Source: Camillea tinctor (taxonomy: Eukaryota; Ascomycota; Sordariomycetes; Xylariales; Xylariaceae). From it: DNA of 64,000 bases. The notes beneath the pieces are model-generated. The model saw nothing but the letters and a program-made list of their open reading frames with translations. It was not told the origin of the DNA and did no database searches. Each line of letters opens with the position of its first letter. The first letter of the stretch is position 1. The translations under genes and the position numbers were made by a program. The stretch is taken from assembly GCA_022578605.1 (NCBI GenBank), contig MU394071.1, positions 124,001-188,000 on the forward strand. Direction: 5' to 3'. Shown here one piece after another: positions 55,192-64,000 of the stretch.

Positions 55192-57436
55192 CTAGAGATC
55201 AGCCAGTCCCTCTAACCGACCCTTGATCTGAAGTGCCACAATTCTCGAGAAGTATCGACACATGGCTAGGTTGCCACCGTGGAGCCAGAGTCCTGGTTGC
55301 CCAGTTCGGCGCCACATAGTTTTTGTCTCCCCCTCCTCATCATAGCCCCAAACATTGGGTACTTTGCTCCCAATCTCCTCTCCGAAAATCATATCAGTTA
55401 CCGTCCTCATGTTCTGATAACCCGTGGCACAAATGATCTCATCTGCCTCGAGTTCTGTTCCATCTTCTAGCCTTAAACCGTGCGGTAGGATCTCATCGAT
55501 ACCATATCCATGCTTGACCTTGACTTTTCCATCGATGATGAGCTGAGAGGTGCCAACATCGATATAGTAGCCACCGCCGCGTTGGAGATACTTAAACCAC
55601 AGCCCGGCATTCATAGGACCTCTGTCAGTCTTGAATCCAGCCTTGTTGAGACCTTCGATAATCTTCCTATCTTCTACTTCCTGCCGCTCGTTGATGTCGA
55701 TATGGACGGCTTTGTATATCTCCGCGGGGGTACTCCATCCTAGTAGATCGGCATCTTCAACAGGGGGTCCATGCTCAGTATAATCAGGGGCAAGCAACAA
55801 ATTTAGCACTGCTTTACTACTCATGATAGCAGTTGACGAGCGCTGAATGATGGTAACATCGTAACCATTCTCGTAGTAATCCTGCGAGATGTCGAGCGCC
55901 GAGTTGCAAGACCCAATAACAATTGCTTTTCGGCCTTTGCCGCTCTTCTTCGCTCCCGGAAAATCAGAAGAGTGGCAAAGGATGTCACCTTTGAAGTTCT
56001 CCATGCCTTTGAACTCCGGGTAATTCTTCTTGCCAGAGTGTCCAGTTGATTGGATAATATGCTTTGGGTGCACTTGACAATTAGGTTAGTAAGGAGTGAC
56101 AAAAAGGGGTAAGAGGTCAATTGGAAATTGTGAAATAGGTAGAGGGTAATAAATTGAGCAGACCCGCTTCGCACATAGCACTATCCCTACAATGATAGAC
56201 TATACGTAGTGACAAGGAAATGTATGGATATAAATACTCACTAGTCCTAGTCTCTGTGGTGCCATCCTTAAGCTTCCGCTTCAGAACCACAGTCCATTCC
56301 TTTTTCTGATCATCCCAAGAACTGGATTCCACAGATGTGCTGTTCCACACATTCAATTCTAGCATCTCTGCATACGACTTGAGAAATTTGGCTATCTTGT
56401 CCTTGGGGGTGAACACGGGCCAGAACTTTGGAAATGGAACATAAGGTACTATGGCGGCAATGATTAGTTGAGCCTATGCTTTATTTGAGGGTGTGAGCTT
56501 TACAAGCTTTGATGATGGGCTTGCTAAGACCGTCAAACTCCAAAGCCTGTATAAACCAACCCCAAGAACAATGATGGCATTTTTAGAGCTACTCACAATG
56601 GTCGTACCATACAGGATCGTGAAGAACAAGCTGATGGTATCGCTTTCTCCAGTTATCGCCGATGTCCTCGCAAATATCAATAGCGAGTGTAGGAACGTTC
56701 AGCATCTTTAAGCGAGCATGAGCCGTGAGACCACCTTGGCCGCAACCTGAAGGGTATTAGTGTCGATAGTGGTGAGTTAGACAGTGGCATACGAACCGAT
56801 AATAAGTACGTCCGGATCTCTAGTTTCAAAGCTTTGTTCCGTGATTCTTCTATCCAACCAGTTCGTACGGTCCACCTGAGCGCCATGCTGGACACCCTTG
56901 GCTCTATTGGGTCCAAGTGGCTCTTCGTGACCCTTGATCTCATCCATAGAAGTGAATAGCGACCATATTTTCCACTCACCAGCATCAGGTATGAGACGGA
57001 CAACACCTCGGCCAGATCCGTACTTGGTAGTGACTATGGTAAAAAATAGGATGCCTTTCACTGACCCATCATATCGCATATTCACCACCCTAGGGCCGTG
57101 ATTTGGTTCCGAATGATCAATGTCAAGTTTGACTAGGTTGTGGCCATTGTTAAGGAAGTTGATAATTTTGTCTTTTCCCTTCAAAGTACGAAGATCCCAG
57201 GTCATACCTAGGTGATCTCGCAAATAGCCATCCTCGAGGAAGAGGTCAGCAATGGTCTTATGGTCCTTCTTTTCTAGTGACTTGTTAAACGAGTCGATAA
57301 TCTTGGAAGCTATTGTGACGGCATCGACTGTTTCTGCATTGACATCAGGGGTCACAGGCCATTTTGCAACGGGGATATTGACAGAGCCGGGGACGACTCG
57401 CTGGCTTGACGGTACTTCTTCCACTACGCCAGGCAT
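55192..57436 (-). CDS. flavin-containing monooxygenase with N-terminal NTF2-like domain
   Basis: FAD/NADPH enzyme of the YUCCA-like or FMO branch. Exons on the minus strand are 57436-56797, 56746-56597, 56448-56242 and 56072-55192, giving 625 residues. Residues about 45-190 form an NTF2/SnoaL-like domain (KIIDSFNKSLEKKDHKTIADLF... up to the KIWSLFTSMD strand). The FAD motif is GCGQGG at 214-219, restored across intron 1. Then come GDNWRKRYHQLVLHDP and the second nucleotide motif GSCNSALD, which is usually GSGNSxxD (second Gly replaced by Cys). ATGYQNMRTVTD fits the family. The start is the ATG of MPGVVEEVP. The enzyme probably N- or C-hydroxylates a small molecule; the substrate is unknown. 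Confidence 0.9.
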
Positions 57437-60400
57437 TGTAGCGGCTATATAAGAAAGAATAGGTTATGAAACGAGTTCTGAAATCAATGACGAGATAAGA
57501 GACTGATGGGGCAAGGTCAAGTCCTCGAAGTTTGAAAAAAGGAGGAGAGCCTGATACTTACATATAACCTCGAGGGAACCTAGGCAACCATCCCCGCACG
57601 ATGCGTGATGATGCGTGACGCTACAAACTAGCGGACGAGATGTATAATGAGCCCGAATGCTCTCCCTCATCGGAGGTGAAACCACCCCCACAGTCGGGTT
57701 TAATCCCCACGAGATAGCTTATACCCCAGAGACTGGTGGAGAGGAATAGCCATGCTGACCAGCACCCCAGACAAGGTTACCCCAAAGCATTTCGCTCCGC
57801 ATTTGGTTTGCCCTGGAGTAAACTATCGGGCACAGAACCTTTCTTTTCCCAGGCTTGGCTTGGTTTGAGGCGCTGGTCTTGCCAGCACATTTGGTCAGAT
57901 CCCCGCAGTCGGACGAATTATCGTGGGGAATTATGTCACCTATACAGATAGAAGATGATGCTGGAAATAGTTATCCGCCTCCTTACCATATCACAATTTG
58001 ACCGATATTTGTGTAATACCGAAATGTCTGTATGTTTCCCGACTCTCGTCCTTCCCCACCCCCACGTTTGAGTGGAAACTGCTGAGGATCCCATGTGAAC
58101 GAAAGCTGTGAGGCGGACGCAGGTAATTATGGGTAGAGGGTCTCAATAATGAGAGGGTTGGTAAGGCTCTAAACCCTTATGGTTTGAGGCTGGGGTATTA
58201 TTCCTATTACCATTGTTCACATTCGAAGGTACGGCCTTCTGGAAGTTAGCTCGGGGCGCAGATCACCGTGAACTACACTCCGGGGAATTTACCCTTTACA
58301 TAATGAGAATGAAATAATCAGCGCCACGACAGTCACTAGAGAACTAGATAAGGGGATTCGGGCGAAGGGACATATTGATGATACACGTAAGTTATGTGTT
58401 CGACTGTTGATGTATGTAGAAGATTATGTGCGATTAACGGAAACTGGAAACCCGTCAGCACCTAAAGAGAGCCATAGCACATTGGTTTATTAGTCACGCC
58501 GAAAACGGTCTTAAGTAATATGCGCTTATGTTAGTAATAGCCTATTGATTCATTCATATTCCTTCTATAAACTTTGTCGAGGGACTTTGATAAACTATAA
58601 GCTGTCTAGTTAGGTAGTTGACAGTACCTTATCCTATTTGAAATACTTCTCCACAGTTAACCGTTGATTCATGGGTTCCCCGCCTAATGCTTCGACCATT
58701 AATAGTCTGAGCCAGAAGTCAGGGATGCGGGGAAGAAGCAGTAAGTAACCCACAGAGACTTCATGTTGTTCCAAATACCGGACTATGTGTGCATGCACTA
58801 TGTAGGTCACCTACATGAGTGACTAGGTGATTCACATTGTTCCGTGGTAGGAAAACCTCTTTCTGCCGGACCCTCGGACATGACTCGGCGTAGCTATATA
58901 TCTCCAGATAGTGAAGTCTCGCTCACAGTTACTTAGATATTAAGGAGGCATAAGTAAATCAGACATGATGACCATCTATAACTGCTGTTGGATAAGGGGA
59001 ACGCATACTTGAGGTAAGTATCACATGTCAATGCGTATGAACGAGGCCGTCAGGGGCGTTTGCTTGTTTCGGGAGAACACATGTAGGCGATATCTTGATA
59101 GGCCTCGTTTTTCGTGACTTGTCTAAAGCTGTATTCTCCTTAGTCGAAACATGCATGAATGAATGTCATTGCGGCATTGAAGTTCTATTTACAGAGAGCA
59201 TGACTAAACTATATAAGCCGGATGCTAGTGTAAGTAAAATTGGAAGTTGCTTTTTGTTGTATGTCTCACTTAGACAATCCCTTGTTGTATCTATCACAGG
59301 GATCGGCATCTGTCCTTTAACCATTACATGTATTAATACATGCAAAAATTTGAATGAATATATAGTTATGAAGTTCTTAGACTATCGTACACCCAGGTGC
59401 GATATGATCGGACCACCATAGTTGTAACTGTAAGAGCTGTGTGATAATGACTTAGGTTAGGTACCTAGGGAGGTAGGTAATCTACATGAGTCTATAATAA
59501 TTTACCAATTGACACGGTAAAATGACCTATAACAAAATATATGGTATCTAGGTATCGACTCCTCCACTGATGTTTTCTCTATTCTTTCTACCAATGTCAG
59601 TAATAATTCTTTGGAGAGTTTCCCGCATACAGAAACCCATCACTATCAACTATGCTCGAATCCCATATTACCTAAATAGGTAGGTGGATCGGAATGCTTT
59701 GCTGTGTGCTTCTGTGTTGATAGAAGTCAATTCACGTTGAACTTCAATGAGACATGGGATTCATTACATAGGTATACCTATAGGCTATATAGTTCTTCTT
59801 CCAATTTATTATATGCACTCCCTAGGTTGGGAGAAACAACAGCAAGGAGAAAGGAAAGGTGCAGTGAGTGGAGATCAGAAACGACCATGGCCTGGAAAGA
59901 AATCAACCAGTTTTAAAATTTACATCCAACATTAACAACTTGTATCACAGCAAAATGTAACTTTTGATGAAATTTAATCTTTCAAAAAATGAAGTGTGTT
60001 ACGTTACAGAGTAGTAGAGTAAGTAGTAATAGGAAGTTTTAAAATTGGTGGATATTTATATCCTAGCTGATGAAGTTCAAAAAAATATTTTCTAATTTCC
60101 ACCCACTGTAAGGGATCTGGAGGCGTGTATCTCGGGACTATCGAGTAGGCCGACCGTCCGTCAAATGATTATAGAGCTAAGCGCCATCCCAGCTAGCGAG
60201 GGCGGATCGACCACTCAATAAGTTCATGATTGGTGCTGCATCCTCCCTGATCGGTGATTTTTAACCAGATCTATTGACCAAAATTACATCGTGAACTAAC
60301 AAGGATCATGTATTTTCCTATTTACTAATAACAATTTTTATTTTATTTCCTTGACTTTCTCTCATCCCTTCCGTCTCTTATTAGTGATCCTTCTGGTAAC

Positions 60401-60640
60401 CCACCCCCCACATATACACTGAAGTCTCCGAGCCTCCGTTACCGCTCTGCTTACAGCTTCTTACTCGTTCTTCACATAGGGTAAGACGCAGCTAGTCGTG
60501 TTGTGCTTCGGTCGTGTCGTGTTGTATCGTGTTAGCTTGCATCTGTTTATTACCGTCACATCGTGTGAGGAGGCTCTCATCATTCGGGGCCTTGAAACTA
60601 CTTATCAACTTGACTCACATATTATCCAACTCTGCCCACC
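57437..60640. other. 3.2-kb gene-poor region with MITE
   Basis: No gene is supported. Upstream of the monooxygenase there is an inverted pair, TAATCCCCACGA near 57700 and TCGTGGGGAATTA near 57920, beside CAGTCGG strings on both sides. MITE copy 2 lies at 59862-60108. The rest is A/T-rich and featureless. Confidence 0.5.
59862..60108. mobile_element. MITE copy 2 (same family as 336-622)
   Basis: A 247-bp element. The left end is CAGTGAGTGGAGATCAGAAA and the right end, read on the other strand, is CAGTGGGTGGAAATTAGAAA. TA follows it at 60109-60110; the left flank has TG, presumably a mutated TA. The interior aligns with copy 1 (AAAATTTAC, AACAAC.TGTAT, CAAAATGT, AGTAAT, GTTTTAAA.TTGG in the same order). 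It is non-coding and clearly diverged. Confidence 0.75.
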
Positions 60641-62297
60641 ATGACTAGAAAGTCCTTGTCCGGTTCTATGCACCGGGTTCCCTCGGCTGGCGCGGTTCAG
60701 CATGGCTACCCATCAGGACACTTAGGACATCTTACCGAGCATGAGTCGCAAGCATTCGACGAATTCAAGGCTTTTTTGGTGGAAAAGGGCTTGTACAAGC
60801 CTGGTCCGCCAGCATCCCATGACGATCCCACCTTGCTGTACGTTACAATGGGCTGCTCTCTCCAACCTCATAGGGGCCCCGTCGCATTGTTCTTTTCTGG
60901 CTAACATGCTGGGTTTCTAACCTGCACCAGTCGATATCTACGAGCTCGAAGATGGGTTGTCGAGGATGCATATGGTCAATTCAGCGAGACCGAGAAGTTT
61001 CGGGCTGCCAACCAGATCGATGTGCTTTACGATACCATCGACATAGACTCATATGAAGCCTCGAAAAAGCTGGTATGTTGCTAGCCACCTTCATCTGAAC
61101 AACCCCGCAGGGGCATTCTTGGCGAAGTTGGCTGACGATCATTGCTCTATCTTTAGTATCCACGATTCACAGGCCGCCGCGACAAGAGGTAGGTTTCCTG
61201 CTATTAGCCAGATCGAAAGGAAGAGAAAGGGGTGCAAAGAGAAAAGTAGACTAACAAGTATGCTTCTGGGTAATAGGGGTATACCAATCTACGTATATCA
61301 GATCAAACATCTTGATTCGAAGGCAGTCGCTGCATACGAAAAGTCTACCGAAACAACATATAGCAAGGCGAAGACAGATGGGAAGACGCCGGCGAAGCTG
61401 CTGCGTCTGGTCGCCCTATACGAAGACCTGACGAGATTCGTTCAACCGCTAACGTCTGAGTGTACCGACCGAGAACACGCGGACACCCCGATCACGCTCA
61501 GCACTAACATTGTGGATATCTCGGGCGTCAGTCTGCGCATGTTTTGGAACCTCAAGGCACACATGCAAGCGGCGAGCCAGTTGGCTACGGCGCATTACCC
61601 CGAAACCCTCGATCGTACGGGATATCCCACCATCTATCTGATGTCCACTGATTCGCAAAACGTATGCTAACTCCTCGCTATCACAGGCATCTTCATCATT
61701 GGCGCCCCCATGTTCTTCAGCACTGTCTGGGGCTGGATCAAGCGGTGGTTCGACCCGGTGACCGTATCCAAGATCTTCATCCTCAGCGACCACGACATCC
61801 TGCCCGTGCTGACCCAGTTCATGGACAAGAAGGACATACCGAAGAACTACGGTGGCGAGCTGGAGTGGGACTTCTTCGACGAGCCGGCCTGGGACGACGA
61901 AATCAAGCGGGTGTGCAAGTGGGAGGACGGATTCACGACGTTCCCCGCGGGCCCCAAGTACTGGAAGTCGATAGACGACGGCAAAAGCCTCGAGTGTCTA
62001 GCAGTCGGTAGCAAAGACCAGAAGGACAGGCGCGTGCGAGTGTGTACTGTTCCCAAGGCATTCCCGCCAAAGTCGGCCAACGTGTCGACTGCGCCTTCAG
62101 TCGATGACACGGTCGTGACGAAGGAGACTACGGCAACTACAGTTAGTCAAGCGCCAACCGTCAACGGCACCGATGCCCCGGCCGCAGAGATCGCAGCCCT
62201 CAAGGTTACCGAGACCAGCAAAGATGCGACCGCGGAATTGTCCGAGAAGGTTGTTGTGCAGTCCGAGCCACCCAAGGAGGCCGTAGTCTCAACTTAA
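60641..62297 (+). CDS. SEC14-like CRAL-TRIO lipid transfer protein
   Basis: Phosphatidylinositol/phosphatidylcholine transfer-type protein acting at Golgi or other membranes. Exons are 60641-60837, 60931-61072, 61157-61188, 61277-61614 and 61687-62297, giving 439 residues. The CRAL-TRIO N-terminal helices include DPTLLRYLRARRW (across intron 1), then YPRFTGRRDKRGIPIY across the 32-nt third exon. The lipid-binding domain ends in HYPETLDRIFIIGAPMFFSTVW (across the last intron) and WIKRWFDPVTVSKI. A Thr/Ala-rich tail of about 80 residues follows. The joins restore conserved strings each time. The exact Sec14 subgroup is not determined. Confidence 0.9.
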
Positions 62298-62782
62298 TAT
62301 AGTAGGTGTATGATTTAAAAGAACAGGGCGAAGAAAGAAAAAAAGAAAAAAAAAAGTTCAAAAGAGAGCGAGAACAATATACCCGCCGCGTCAACATATT
62401 CGAAATCATGTATTCTTTTTATTTGCCAATATTTTTTTTTGTTTCTAGAAGCCCGGTGGTTTTTCTGAGGGACAAGTAATCAGTTATTAGACATTGACAC
62501 CCCCCGGCGCAATGTTATGAGATGAGGATTTTTGAAGTTATTGTTGGATGTTGGAATGTTTAGAAAATAAAATATTGGTATTATCCGAACATCAATGCTA
62601 TACTCCTTAGAGTAAAAGATTCCGCCTTGACTCCTAACGCCTAACTCTGTCTTGTCTATGACTTAGTGTATGATGTAAGTGTACATGCCGAGCTGGAAGC
62701 CCACGCTCTTGTCTACCTCCCCGGCGCTTCTCAATCTAAGCAATGAGGATATCCGACCCCTTTTCTATAGTCTCCTCTCCCC
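62298..62782. other. convergent 3' spacer
   Basis: The 3' flanks of the SEC14-like and MDP-1 genes, including A-rich stretches and a T-run. No gene is seen. Confidence 0.5.
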
Positions 62783-63430
62783 CTAGCTAATCCCCCTCCT
62801 CCGCCTCCACTCCTCGATCCCGCCGACGACCTCATCCCAGGTGACGCCATCGCGCACCAACCACATAGTGACGCCCAGGGACTCGGTATCGCGATTGCGG
62901 CTCTCGTCGTCGAAGAACAGCATGTCGGTGTGGGGGACGCCGGTGCGCTTCGCGATGGCCTCGAAGTGGCGTATCTTGGAGCTGGGGTAGATCTCGAGCC
63001 CGGCGTCGAAGAAGTCGACCGCCTTGCGCGCCTTGTCCCGCTTGCCCCCCGCGTCGCCCTCCAGCGGCGGCACGTGCAGCAGCTTCAGCATCTCGCGGCC
63101 GAGGTCGGGCGCGTGCGTGCGGCTCGCGACGGCGAGGCGCACGCCCGCGAGCGAGAGCCCCCGCAGAACGGTGCCCACGTCCGAGTAGAACGCGAAGGTC
63201 TCGCCGACTTTGTCGGCGCAGGCGCTGTGTGCGGCGTTGGCGCGCAGGGGCGGGCACACGTGCGTGTCTACCCAGAAGGGCCACAGGGTGTAGTCGAGGT
63301 CGAAGACGACGACGCGAGGTAGGGGGAGGCCGTCGCTGAGGATGGAGGGTAGGGCTAGGCCGGCGGCGGAGGTCGAGTCGAGGGAGGTGTTCGTGGATTG
63401 CTTGGAGAGTTTGCGGGGTTTGGACATCAT
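62783..63430 (-). CDS. magnesium-dependent phosphatase 1 (MDP-1) of the HAD superfamily
   Basis: Small HAD phosphatase acting on phosphotyrosine or sugar phosphates in the MDP-1 family. It is a single exon of 215 residues. Motif I is FDLDYTLWPFWVDTH (two catalytic Asp), motif II is in AVASRTHAP, motif III is the Lys of YPSSKIRHF, and motif IV is FFDDESRN. The N-terminal extension (about 35 residues, Ser/Thr-rich) is longer than in animal MDP-1. Two tandem ATGs start the frame; the first was taken. It is G/C-rich. The identification is firm. Confidence 0.9.
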   Translation of the reverse strand: MMSKPRKLSKQSTNTSLDSTSAAGLALPSILSDGLPLPRVVVFDLDYTLWPFWVDTHVCPPLRANAAHSACADKVGETFAFYSDVGTVLRGLSLAGVRLAVASRTHAPDLGREMLKLLHVPPLEGDAGGKRDKARKAVDFFDAGLEIYPSSKIRHFEAIAKRTGVPHTDMLFFDDESRNRDTESLGVTMWLVRDGVTWDEVVGGIEEWRRRRGIS

Positions 63431-64000
63431 TTTGGGGAGAGGGGGAGTGAATAGGGGGTTATTAGGATATGTCAGTGGATATATATATACCTAGGTATAT
63501 GGTGAGAATTGATGCTTATGCTGGGATCATTAGTCAATGTAAGGGGTTAAGTGGTGGGAGGTGGTGGTGGTTATAGTGGTGATGGTGGCGGTGGTACCCA
63601 GATGATGATATAGTTAAAGAGTGTAAGAGAAACCTCAGGGAGAGAAACCTCGGAGAGAGCATCGGTGAGGGTTGGCGATAAGGCAGTGATCGATTATCGA
63701 TAAGGCTATAATGCAATGTATCTAGGTATTCCTTGGAGGGGTAGGGATGGCAGTTACTGTCAGTGGATACAAAGAAACCCTAAATTAGCAAACGTATCCT
63801 ATGTGTATTTAGGAGCTCTAGATACCTCTAGATCTACTACTCTCCTTCTCCCATCTACATCTAGAATACATTGATCCATTACATTCCCTGACAGTTACCT
63901 CCCTACATAGTATGTAGGTACCTAAACCTACAACTACCCAGACACTCATAGAATACAAGGTACATAACAAGGTACTATGTACCTACCTGGGTAACCCACC
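63431..64000. other. window end, no gene seen
   Basis: Promoter side of the MDP-1 gene. It holds a GGTGGT-rich stretch at 63553-63594, an ACCTAGGT palindrome at 63489-63496 and several TACCTA/TAGGTA strings near 63910-63995. No gene is supported. Confidence 0.5.

Noticed and set aside
57736..57951. Small frame upstream of the flavin monooxygenase
   Set aside because: Lies in the promoter region, with no motif and no splice link to a gene.

Overview
The window is nuclear DNA of a filamentous ascomycete (Pezizomycotina, most likely a sordariomycete-type genome; the exact genus cannot be read from the sequence). Genes are interrupted by short introns (mostly 45-110 bases) with GTAAGT/GTGAGT-type donors, CTAAC or CTGAC branch sites and YAG acceptors. 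There is no bacterial operon structure. The proteins are classical Pezizomycotina families: a Zn(II)2Cys6 regulator, ASTRA subunit Asa1, CHMP7/Chm7, Pol32, Rad18 and Dal5-type transporters. Twenty-three protein genes were modelled by joining exons so that reading phase, splice sites and family motifs agree. No rRNA, convincing tRNA or CRISPR array was found.

Left part (1-33 kb): mainly housekeeping genes. POL32 (DNA polymerase delta subunit) and RAD18 (ubiquitin ligase of post-replication repair) are divergent and share one promoter. They are followed by CHM7 (ESCRT-III), a four-exon amidase, an orphan gene, a TTC1-like TPR protein, a GS1-type HAD phosphatase, ASA1, a Zn2Cys6 transcription factor, POP4 (RNase P/MRP) and a PlsB-type acyltransferase. 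The acyltransferase ends in a possible peroxisomal signal (AHL). Gene-poor stretches lie at 18.5-23.8 kb and 26.3-28.9 kb.

Right part (33.7-57.4 kb): an accessory block. It holds a sugar transporter, a secreted or membrane-anchored tannase/feruloyl-esterase-family hydrolase, a Baeyer-Villiger monooxygenase, a Dal5-type transporter, a luciferase-like FMN monooxygenase, an MDR-type reductase, an UNC93-like transporter and a second luciferase-like FMN monooxygenase. A DUF1223 protein follows, then a flavin monooxygenase with an NTF2-like N-terminal domain. Four flavin monooxygenases of three types, one reductase and two transporters within 17.5 kb, with no polyketide, peptide or terpene synthase, look like an undescribed oxidative catabolic or detoxification cluster. 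This function is inferred, not shown. The last 7 kb return to housekeeping genes: a SEC14-like lipid transfer protein and an MDP-1 phosphatase.

The main structural finds are two copies of one Tc1/mariner-type MITE near the two ends of the window, two mutually related long introns inside the tannase-family gene (resembling introner-like elements), a 13-nt micro-exon, a probable GC-AG intron, a stop-free 144-nt intron, and repeated ACCTAGGT palindromes between genes.
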